Shown here: positions 1-9,836 of the stretch, piece after piece
Numbering within the stretch: position 1 is the first letter of the stretch
Layout of the letters: each line of letters begins with the position of its first letter
Source of the DNA: Annona cherimola
Lineage: Eukaryota; Streptophyta; Magnoliopsida; Magnoliales; Annonaceae
DNA length: 64,000 bases
Direction of reading: 5' to 3'
Assembly (NCBI GenBank): GCA_030490835.1
Contig: CM059971.1
Location: 38,364,012-38,428,011 of the forward strand
Notes under the pieces: model-generated
Database searches by the model: none
What the model was told of the DNA's origin: nothing
The model's input: only the letters and a program-made list of their open reading frames with translations
Program-made: the position numbers and the translations under genes

Positions 1-1
1 G

Positions 2-1700
2 GTCAGTGAGGAGCTACACTGTAATACCTTTTAAATGGTCCTCTGTATTCACCACCATGTCAACATAAACACACTTTAATTTCTTCCTATTTCTTTCAAC
101 ACTGGCATAGAAGTGCTTGAAAATACTTAAAATCTCATCTTTGGCTTTCATCGCATACGCCCATACTTTCCTAAAATGATCATTCATGAAAGTAACAAAA
201 TATGTAGCATCATCGATAATTTTATCACCCATGAAACAAACATTAATATTTACCAAATTAAGTAAATCATGCCTTCTATGTTAAGGGGATTTACAAAATA
301 CAACTCTATGTTGCTTACCTATTAAACAATCAATGCATGATTTCAATGGCAAACCTTTAAGCAAAAGGTGCTTCTAACAAGGATATCCAGAATTTTCTCT
401 CTCATGTGACCAAGTTGTTTGTGTTATAGCTCTAAAGAGGATTCACGATCCACTATGTTCACTTCTCCCTTGGTATCTTCATATAACTTTTGCAGGGGGT
501 GTTAGCCTTTTTTCCTTAGCTAAGATAAGGGAGCCTTTCGTTACTTTTCATCTATTACAATCAAAGTGGTGACAATATCCATCATTATCAAACTGTCCTG
601 TAGAGATCAAATTAAATCAGAATTCTAGAATATGTTTGATGCCTTTCAACAGCAATTTGCATTCCAAGTCTGTCTCTTGCCAAACATCACCAATATCATG
701 AATCTTACATTTGCCATCATTTTTCATCCTCACATAACCAAAATCACCACTAATGTTAGATGAGAAGAACTCTCTACATGGAGTAACATCTGAAAAATTT
801 ATAAAATCTATTACCAATGCAAATACTTCACTGGCATGATGATCAACATCATAAGCTATGACAAGATCATTTTCAAATGCAACTTTTGCTTTATATTGTG
901 TCTTCTTTCTTTTTTCTTCTTATTTTCTTCCTCTCTTTTCGGCTTTTTGTGTTCTTTAATTACATGTCTGAGCCTACTATAATGATAACATTTCTTGATT
1001 TTGATCTCCCTCTTGATTTATCAAGATTTCTTTTAGGCTTGTCACGGTTATTATTATTACTAGAATATATGTGCTTATTTTCCCCTTATTTTTTCTATAG
1101 CTGGTGCTTCAAAATTGGAGGATGCATGTTGCTCTTTTCGTCTTTCATCTTTATTGGACATATTTTGTTTCACTACATTCATTCTTATAACTCTGATAGG
1201 AGTAGATTTTCTAAATGAAATAACAAAGGTTTTCCAATTACCTAGCAAAGAACTCAATAAAAGTAATGTCTACACTTTAGTAGTAAATATAATTTTCATG
1301 TTGGATAAATTATTTAAAGCTTATTGAAAATACTCAAAACCTTAGCTACTTTTTGTCTATCTTTGTACTTCATGTTGATAAGTCTCTTAAATGGAATAAC
1401 TTTATTTATTGATGATTTGTGTTCATAAAGGCTATCTAATTTTTCTTATAATTCAAATGCATCAATTTCCTTAGCTACATGATGAAAGGCACCACGATCA
1501 ACCCATTGCCGGATATGCTCAACTATTTTTCTATTTAGTACATTCCAATTATCCAAAGCTTTATCTATGGGCTTAACACTTTTCACTTTAGTAGGCAAAT
1601 AAACTCTTTATAATATCAATATCTTCGATCCTCATTTTCATACCGAACAATTTGATTATGTGCATTTAAGCATAGTGAATGAAGTATCTTTTGTGAACTC
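2..1700 (-). pseudogene. Ty1/copia gag-protease-integrase remnant
   Basis: A decayed copia polyprotein reads leftward in broken frames. Around 1075-1700 there is gag-like protein, including a stretch like the gag motif 'LLSSL..W.TFV.S' (LLSSLLGNWKTFVISF) and a basic tail (RRKEQ). At 617-817 a segment matches the copia aspartic protease region in layout, but the catalytic D-S/T-G is not intact. At 14-256 the start of the integrase core is visible (YFVTFMNDHFRKVWAY). The order gag, protease, integrase fits Ty1/copia. Many stops and frameshifts make it non-functional. The reverse transcriptase part would lie off the left edge of the window. The family assignment is firm; exact domain borders are not. 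Confidence 0.8.
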
Positions 1701-2065
1701 AACTAGTTGAATTTCAAATCAAGGTATATCCAAGCTTTGATAATTAATAACCAATTTTGAGAATGTTGAGGCAACTAATGTGTTTGATTCTATGTTTGAA
1801 GTTATTATTTTAAAATTCAAGTGAAACCTAGTCAACTTCAACATCGATTTGGGTCCAGTTGATACCCAACATTTACTTCGTTTCTTGCTCTTCTATTAGA
1901 TCTCTGTATTTTATTCAAGGAGATTGATTCAATCAGGGGTTAGTTTCAAATTGCCAAAGAGTTTTTAATAACTCAATTCATTCATCCCCTCTTAGGTTAA
2001 GCCAATAACTCAAAATCAACATCTTCCATTTAATTCACATAAGAAAAATTATATAAAATGAACTA

Positions 2066-2079
2066 AAGCTTTGATGTCA
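2066..2079 (-). other. Degenerate tRNA-Met primer binding site
   Basis: The plus strand reads aagctttgatgtca, a worn form of the reverse complement of the plant copia primer site TGGTATCAGAGC. It lies about 370 bases upstream of the gag remnant on the minus strand, which is the right place for the start of the internal region. Confidence 0.4.
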
Positions 2080-2870
2080 CTTATTCGAATTTTTGAACTA
2101 TCCCCTTTGTGACATTTTTGAACTATCCCCTTTTGTGCAGATTAAATAAAATATTTAATTTTAAGGAATAAATACTACAAACAATCAAGAATCAAACTCA
2201 CGGAAATGACACTATAATTTTTATGTGAAAAACCCTCTTTGTGAAAGGGAAAGACCATTAGACTAGTCCAAGCAAGCCTTCTCCTATAAAATAATGGAAT
2301 TACAAAGCAATGTCTTCTCTAATAAAAATTAGAGAATTTTACCGTCACCACAATGATGGGTTTCAACAAAAGGAAATAAAGATGATGGTTCCAACAAAAT
2401 TTGAGATAATAAATTATGTAAAAAAGGATATAAACTTCTCTTCTCATTGAGCTAACACCTTTAATGTAACTAGTAGATTCAACTTTGTTTTTATGGGATG
2501 GAAGAGATGGATAGCTATGCACATGCACACAAAATTAGAAGAGAGAATAAAGATGAAGTCTACAGTGCGCATAGCCCATAGAGACCTCGTAGTGTGAAGA
2601 CTTTGAATAACAAAAACCTCATGGAGCCCCACGTCATATTACACATGCACTCTACGTGGACGACCATATAATAAATGAGAATGGGAAAGATGGTGATGGA
2701 TAGGTAATTCTATAATTTAGAACAAATGTTAAAGCTAAAAAATGAAAAATAGTGGTGGTATAAGAGGAATTTTGAGAAAAATTCATGGGTATATGACAAA
2801 TTATTAAAAATGTATAGATATATTAGGAATTAGTATCAAAATTTGTAGATACACTTAGGAATTATCCTAA
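2080..2870 (-). mobile_element. Probable 5' LTR of the decayed copia element
   Basis: This stretch follows the primer-site relic and holds no coding sequence. Part of it (about 2745-2870) resembles 20955-21090, suggesting a dispersed repeat. No TG...CA ends or target duplication could be fixed, because the other LTR is outside the window. The LTR call is inferred from position. Confidence 0.3.
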
Positions 2871-4894
2871 AAATTATATACATTTTTTAAATTTTATTTT
2901 TATTTTCTTTTAAAATCTTCACATTGTTTATGATTAATTATATCAACAATATAAAAATCAATAAGGGGCATTTTCATATGTATATAACTCATATGCATAA
3001 TCAAAATTTTTCCAGCATTTTGGAAATACTTGCAAAAGGTACTATTATTTGAGAAAAATTATTTTGTAAAATGCTAAAATCCATTTGAAATAGGATAAAC
3101 TTATTTTAATAAAGTTACATTATATTTACTCATTTTTTGTTTTAGTAATAATTTTTATTTTTATTAATTAGTAAAATATTGAAGCAAGTAATATTTAAAT
3201 TTATTTGTATATTCAAAATCATCCTACTTAACCTGCAATTTTTTGTACCCAATTTATTGTCTTGAAACCAATCCGAAATTAGTCTAAAGTCTATCCAAGA
3301 ACCTATCCAGAAAATATAAGGGTTAAATTGGTCTTATCTCAACCTAGTATAAAAATAGGAAAAAAAATAAAACTTTTAAAAATAGGGTCCCTAATTTCCA
3401 TCCCTATTTTGGAGGAAGGTCACATGCGAAAGGGCATTTTCAAAAATTTAGAAGTTATTATATAAATAATTGATGTGTTTAGTATAGATGTAATTTGTTG
3501 CAAAAAAAATGTTGTTATATTTGAAAAAAATTTTAAACCGTGACATAAATAGAAATATTTTATGCAAACTCCTTTAAATATATTTTCGTATGTAATGGAA
3601 AATCAAAATCAAATGATAAGGCATTTAAGTAAATCTATTATTAACGAAATAACGTACGAATTTAATTTTCCGTATTGCTCTTGTACGTAATATATATTTA
3701 TAACAGAAAATATTAGCTTTAGAAATTTTCTATTAATTTCTTAAACTAAATAGATTAATTTAGCATGTTTTAAAATTTGTAAATTTTCACCGTAAACAAT
3801 TCCAAAAGATTAATCTTCTAATATATAATGGAAACACACAAGATAACTCCCTAAAAAATAACTTTTATTTCTCGAGTATTTAAAACTAAAATACAAACAT
3901 ATTTTAAGAAAAAATTTTACAATATTTAAAAATGGTTTTAAGGAAATTTTCTTTTGCATAACATGTTAAAATTAATTTTTAATATTATTTATAGTGAAAA
4001 TTTACAAAAACATAAAAGACATCAAATTAATATATTTAGTTGCATTTCAAGCAAAAGAAGGGGAATAGAGGTCGATTTTTTTAATATTTTTTTAATATTT
4101 TCTATCATATAGTTTTATTCGTAAGAGAGAAAAACGAAAAAATAGGAAAATATATTTTTATATTATTTGTAATATTATTATTCATTGATTAATATATTTG
4201 TTAGATTTTACGTAAATGTATTCTAGAGAAGCTTTTTTAATTTTGGAATGTTCCAAAATGGTAGTTCAATAGGATGTGCATTGGGATTGATAAAAATAAT
4301 ATTTAAAATATAAAAGGTTGTGAAAAGCTCGAATTCTATCTATTACCATCCTATTCAAGCCTTTAAATAATATATAAAGATATGTTACTGTGTAGAAGAA
4401 TTCCGGTGTTGTTCGCTGCAAAATGAGCTTCGTACATATTAGAATGTTATGATACTTTATATAGTCATTCATCTATATAAAAAAAATCATACTTTAGATA
4501 GTTTAGATGTTGAAAATACTACTTTAAAATTTATATTTACGTTAAACAATTTTGTTATATTTATTTTTTACCATTTTAAGATGAGACCTGTATACATTTT
4601 GGATTTGGATGAAAACTAATATGCTAATAAGATAAATAATTCTCAATAAAATGGATGGGGTAAATTTTCTATTCAAGATCATGTGGGGCCCACAGTACAT
4701 AGACTACACGATGCAGTCGCATGCACTATAATAATTTTCATGTATATGATTTTTCTATTTTTTAACATTGGATATGAATTGTTTAAGAGAATGGAAAATA
4801 AGAAAGAAGTAATAAATAGAATCCAAGTGGGATAGAAAAACTAAAAAAGTGCTTCATGAATTCTAAGTGATTGTAGTGCCAATTAAATTAAAAG
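2871..4894. other. AT-rich DNA without a recognised gene
   Basis: Very AT-rich sequence with short homopolymer runs. The only open frame over 60 codons (4266-4472, minus) has no recognisable motif and looks like chance. Confidence 0.6.
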
Positions 4895-5227
4895 GCAATG
4901 ACACAAGCTATGCATTATAGGGCAGAATATTAGGTGATTAAAAAACAACATATACAAAAAATAAGTATAGCAAAAATAAAAATGTTTAGATGGATGAATG
5001 ATTAAATAAAATAAAAAGATAAAATTAGAAATGAAATGCCTCGAGATAATCTAAAAGTGAAGCTAATAGGTGATAAAATAAGCATAAACAAACTAAGGTG
5101 GTCTGGTCATATTAAATGGAGGCTTAAAATGACATCAGCTATGAGGGTTGATTTTGTTCAAGTAGAAGACAACAGAAGAATAAGAAGAAGGCCTAAAAAA
5201 TATAGATGAAAATAATTAAACAAGACA
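4895..5227 (+). mobile_element. LINE (non-LTR) 3' coding end, first part
   Basis: Reading the plus strand with stops and shifts gives the hallmark C-terminal stretch of plant LINE reverse transcriptases: a segment ending KKQHIQKISIAKIKMFRWM, then DKIRNE, then KLRWSGHIKWR, and a basic RRRPKK motif. In intact elements these read like 'KKQHI.KM.VAEMRMLRWM', 'D.IRNE', 'RLRWFGH...R' and 'RGRPK'. The stop after residue EY falls where a Trp is usual. The copy is a 5'-truncated fossil, as is typical for LINEs. Confidence 0.75.
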
Positions 5228-5625
5228 GGGCTTTCCTCAAATGTACTACTATTTTTTATCATAATTCTAAATATACTCATAATATTTTTAAAATCTCAAA
5301 TATACCCACTACGTTTGTATTTAATCTCAAAAATACTTATTCCGTAAGTTAACACTGTTAGTGAATATGTGAAATTATTAATATACCCTTCAAATTTAGG
5401 ACGAAATTAGAAAAATTAAATTTATAACTCAGTGATGCACTAATTGCATATAAGTTCTAAATTCAAAAAGCTCTAATTCATTTTCTTTCTATTTCATTCT
5501 ATCGTTTATTATTTTACAAGAAGAGTTTTTTGAATATTTGTGAAAATTTAATTTACGGTTTTTTACAGAATGAGCATTTTCGGCATTCAATGCAAACATA
5601 ATGGGTATATTAGGATTAGGGCCAA
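5228..5625. mobile_element. Foldback element inserted in the LINE
   Basis: About 400 bases interrupt the LINE open frame. The ends are inverted copies of each other: aatatacccactacgtttg near 5302-5322 is mirrored by caaacataatgggtatatt near 5592-5612, with further inverted similarity on the inner side. The flanks aaacaagac and aaacaggat may be a worn 9-bp target duplication, which would suggest a Mutator-like origin. No coding capacity. Borders are approximate. Confidence 0.5.
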
Positions 5626-5634
5626 ACGGAAACA

Positions 5635-5740
5635 GGATATGAAAACATTAAAGATTACTGAAAGCTTAATTGCTAATAATCAATAATGGTTAGAAGAATC
5701 CATACAGCTGACCCCAATTAGGTGGAAAATGACTGATGAT
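5635..5740 (+). mobile_element. LINE 3' end, second part
   Basis: After the foldback element the LINE resumes. One frame contains RIHTADPN, matching the 'RIHVADP' ending common to plant LINE ORF2 proteins. A short TGATGATAATAATGATTG-type tail follows, a usual 3' end in this group. Confidence 0.65.
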
Positions 5741-7549
5741 AATAATGATTGGATATGAATCTAACCATATTAAGTGTCTCGGTTTGTCTCCATTTTTTGC
5801 AAGTGCATGTTTCAAACTAAAAAATCATGTTGGCAAAAGCAAAAACTAGATTTTTTTTTTTTTTTTTTTTTTGTGCTTCTGCTTCTATGCTCTCCGGATG
5901 GGCAAATAGGACCACCTTTACAACATCTCATTATCTATTGATTCAGTAATTCTATAAAATTTCTACCTTGCCCTTACCCACCATAAATAAATAAATAACA
6001 TAAAACTCTCATTTTTTACGGAGCACATACTTTTTTATATATATAAAGATATGGAGCACATAGTTGGACCGTTGTACATTAACAAAGTCCCAACACAGGG
6101 AGACGGTTTCGTATCATTTTGGCTGCTTGCTACAATTTTTATGCTTACAGCTTGTATTTAGATGTGATATTTAAGTATTTAACTACCCATTATCAACCTT
6201 GTTGTTTACATTTTTAACTACCTTTCTGAAAAATCTGTTTATGTTGTCATTATTTAGTTTATTATTTACGTCACTCTTTATGCTACTAACATCATTACTC
6301 ATCTTTTGCCTTTGTTAGGTTTCCTCCTTTTTTCCATCATTTTTCCCTAAAAGCAACACATAAGATTCTTTTATTTTGGTTATGGAAAATCTCCTATGCC
6401 TTTGATTTAATCACCATAGAGCCAAAGGTCAACCCATCCAAAGCTTGTGTTGCACAAGTTTTGGTGGCTTATGAATTTCTAATTGTGAAAGAGTTGCAGT
6501 TAAGTTGGAGTGCAAAGAAACTCTCAGGAAGTACAATGGGAGAAGATGGCCTTAATAAGTGGCCTAATTTTCCAAGTATATTTTTGGAGTAGTTACCAGC
6601 ATCGTCAAAAACATGTTAACTGCCCTTCCAACCATGTACCACAGGAAAAGAACTGAGATCTTACATAATATATCCAAGTCCCTTCTTGCACTAGCAGAAC
6701 CAAATATCGTTGTGGGCTCCTGAGCGTCGGATTCCTTACTTTTTTGCTTGTAAACTTAATTATGGAAGTGTTAATTTCCTTACGAGGGAGAGGACTTTGT
6801 ATCATGGAGATTATATCTAGGAAACTGGCTTGAATTTTTATGATACTTCCATTAATTGCCTGTAAACCATTGATCTGTTTGATAAGCAAGAGTCACTTCT
6901 TCCATCCTTCTGTTCAGCAAAAAGAGGGAGAGACAAGAGATATCGCTTCAATGTTTCCGTTTAGCAAAGGAGGGAGGGAGGGAGGGCCAAGAGGCATTTG
7001 TCATCTTATCATTTGGTTGTATTTTGAGAAACTTTACCCTTTTTTGCATCATGAGTATGGATTATAGTTCAAAGTTCCATTATTCAATTATTTTCTAATG
7101 TTATCATTTTGACTCATATAATGCATTATGATATATGACGGAGTTTGTCTCGATTCATGATTTAGAGTTTCTTATTTACCTTGCAAAAAAGCTGTATTTT
7201 GAAATTCTTCTTTACAACTGATTTTAGTTTAGACCATTTTAAAAATTGACTTGATCTATAAACTTGTTTTGGTAAGTTAGAATGTTGTGTTGAAGGTTGT
7301 TCTGTACAACTGATTTTGAGAGTGTAATGTAAATATTTTAAACAAATCTTTATTTTTTTTTCTTCTCTAATGGTGAAATTGTTAAAAATGGAAATGGATT
7401 GTGGAAGTGTGCTTGGAATTTGTGGAAGTAAGGGCACCAATCTTTTTAGACTGATTTCGACTAGTCCAGAAACATATTTTCTGCAACACCCACCCCACCT
7501 CTCACCCACAACCCACAACACCCCCCTCCCCCACCCCACCGAATGCTGG
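5741..7549. other. No recognised gene; poly-T and GGGA tracts
   Basis: Holds a 22-base T run at 5851-5872 and a short (ggga)n tract near 6969-6986. Open frames at 6605-6889, 6840-7067 and 7162-7578 show no known motifs and overlap on opposite strands, so none is called. Confidence 0.5.
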
Positions 7550-7882
7550 TTCAATGCACCCGGGTGTATTTCACCCATTTTTTTTATTTTTTTTGAATTT
7601 TTTTATTAAAATGTTAATATAAGTGTATTTAACGTATGTATAAATTTTTACTATTTTTAAAGATATTTAGATATTTTTTGAATTTTTTAAAATCAGTGGA
7701 ATTTTTAGTAATTTTAAATTACTAAAAATGCCACTGATTTTAAAAAATTCAAAAAAAAACTAAAAATCTTCAAAAATAATAAAAATTTATACACATATTA
7801 AATACACTTAGATTAACAGTCGTGTAAAAAAATTTTCAAAAAAAATAAAAAAAATGGGTGAAGTACACCCGGGTGCATTGAA
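7550..7882. mobile_element. Foldback MITE, GGGTGCAT family, copy A
   Basis: A near-perfect palindrome of about 333 bases. The left arm begins ttcaatgcacccgggtgta and the right arm ends tacacccgggtgcattgaa. The centre is an AT-rich hairpin (near 7700-7740). Three related copies lie at 42384, 45917 and 53295. No coding capacity. The transposase that moves it cannot be told, because no clear target duplication was found. Confidence 0.75.
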
Positions 7883-7906
7883 TCTGCGCCTCCCCCCACA
7901 AAGAAA

Positions 7907-8047
7907 CATGTTAATCTAGTTATATTTAATCTATACACCACATTTTACCATTTTGAATATATGTATATATTTATTTTGGATTTATGGAATACATATCTAA
8001 AAATGGTAAAACTTAGTGAATAGATTAAATATAACTAGATTAACATG
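7907..8047. mobile_element. Short hairpin element
   Basis: A 141-base inverted repeat. The first arm starts catgttaatctagttatatt and the second ends as its reverse complement, with arms of about 45-50 bases around an AT-rich loop. It could be a small MITE or the source of a hairpin transcript. No target duplication was fixed. Confidence 0.6.
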
Positions 8048-9120
8048 ATTATAAAAAAACATTTGAAAAAAAATTTATATTTTTGGGCCGGTTTGAAATC
8101 GAAATGTAAAATATGATTTGATTTTGCATTTGACAAGGTATGAATTTGATCTTGGCATATTGCTAGCGAGTATCCATTACACAGATTACATTGTGCTAGA
8201 AGTTTGCTTGATTAATACGGACAATAAAGGGACATAAGTGCACCTGACATTGATCCATGGGGATTATAGTGTGGAATGTGTGATTGACCCCCAGATTACA
8301 ATGTAGTATGCGTGTGCTCACTACAGGGTAGTCTTACAGTGTGATTAACTGATCATTAGTGTTAAATTGGCAACCCCTACCAAGTAATTTTAAGAAGAAA
8401 CATTTAAAAGGAGTACTTTTTAAATGTTGGCTTACTTGGAGCAATTTTTTGGTTTGCATTCTCTGCTGTTAAATTGCATGAGCTGTCACCTACTGAGCGC
8501 ATATTCCTTGTTTTTATAGCGGTATTTTAAGTTAGAGAATAAAATTGAAGTACAGCATAAGGTGTATCTAGATATTTTCTACCATTGTAAGAGTGATAAT
8601 CAATATTTAATTAGTAATATTTATCTGAAGACTTGCTTGGATCAGTTTGTGAGATCCTGGAATGTAGATGTGAATTATATCTTCACTTGTGTTGGGATCA
8701 ATATCTGCAGATTGTATTCATGCATTCAGCCCATGTGGGGCACGGATATGACCCATGATGATGTGCAAATTTAGTTTCTTAATTACTGATTGCAATCCAA
8801 TAGCTGGTTTCACCTTTATCCTCACTCCCTCCCCCGGATGCCAGCTAACCTGCCAGCCAGTTTCCATCCATTTGATCATTCATTTCAGCAATTGATTCTT
8901 TGAACATTGCAGAAACTTGTACTTCAAGTGTCTAGCCTTTGTTTCCATAAAATCTTTTCAGTGTCATTTGCCTGGCAAAGGTAGTCTATCCTTGCAGAAA
9001 GCATATCATTATCTTTCCAGAACCTGTCTATGGATGCATGCACATATAAGATTAGATAGAATTTCACAGGGTTTATTGCTTTTACATGCCTACACTGTAT
9101 GTGAAAGAATTGCTACAGTG
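8048..9120. other. Intergenic DNA downstream of the TPK gene
   Basis: No recognised coding region. Frames at 8562-8774 and 8917-9144 lack known motifs. The right end merges into the duplicated 3' part of the TPK gene. Confidence 0.5.
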
Positions 9121-9353
9121 AGAAGAAGTGGCTTTGGAAATTGAATATCAATGCCGCTTCCCTTGTTACCACGGTCCTGGTTCTCAAGGGGCATGAATGA
9201 GAGAAGCGTTCCAGGGTTTTGAGTGTGAGCCAAGGCCTATAACAATTTTTGAAGCAGAAAGGATGTAAGAACCCTCTTTTCATCAATGTGCCATAAATTG
9301 TTGTTGATTCTTCATGATATTAGAAAGCATATTCTTCCCAAATTCTCCCTAGC

Positions 9354-9435
9354 CTAATCATCAAACTGGCAGGTTGCAACGTCCTTCCATCTTTCCCAAA
9401 TATCTTTAAGCTTGTCCAGTAGCTCGTCAAATTTA
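9354..9435 (-). other. Diverged duplicate of TPK exon 2 (possible alternative last exon)
   Basis: On the minus strand an acceptor (ttcaattgcag) is followed by a coding stretch in the same phase as the true exon 2. It opens with SKFDELL and continues with KLKDIWERWKDV then CQFDD and a stop. It aligns with the real exon (SKSEYVIYKLKEM...KDV...QFD) but stops before the second EF-hand loop ends. Flanking DNA is also duplicated: ttttcatcaat plus a cttcatgatattag-like stretch here against ctttttcatcaat plus ctccatgagatcag beside exon 2. Spliced to exon 1 it would give a protein of about 379 residues without a second EF-hand. It may instead be a dead copy; transcript data would decide. Confidence 0.5.
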
Positions 9436-9682
9436 CTGCAATTGAAATAAGAGGAAGTGAGAAAACAAATGAGATAATACATGGTTTTCTTTCTGTAATA
9501 AGAAGTGACCACAGAAAATTGCCATTATTTACCTGATAAAAGAAACTACGATATATCTTCCCAATCGTGGCACATGCATCCATATATCTTTATATATTTT
9601 CTTGCCTTGGCATGCTGCAAAAGAAGGATGCTAATGCAATAGGCTTGGCAATTGAACACCCAATGCCTCATTTTCTTTTTCA

Positions 9683-9836
9683 TCAATTTGATTTTTGACT
9701 CTCCATGAGATCAGAGATAGTAATCTTCTCACAGTTACTCAAACCCAATCCATCAAACTGCTCGCATATCTGTACTACGTCCTTCTCTGCTATCTTCCCC
9801 ATCTCTTTGAGCTTGTATATCACATACTCAGATTTA
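9683..9836 (-). CDS. TPK1: TPK exon 2 (C-terminal EF-hand exon)
   Basis: This short exon encodes residues 353-403 of the channel. It opens with SKSEYVIYKLKEMGKI, the strongly conserved linker between the two EF-hands of plant TPK channels, continues with a second, weakened Ca2+ loop and ends SDLMESQKSN. The stop TGA is at 9683-9685. The acceptor is preceded by a T-rich tract. Confidence 0.92.

Noticed and set aside
877..1327. Hydrophobic plus-strand frames resembling small membrane proteins
   Set aside because: They are the complement of the AT-rich copia gag remnant, which reads convincingly on the minus strand.
7160..7580. 138-codon minus-strand frame near the foldback element
   Set aside because: Part of it lies inside the foldback element and a C-rich low-complexity run; no motif supports it.
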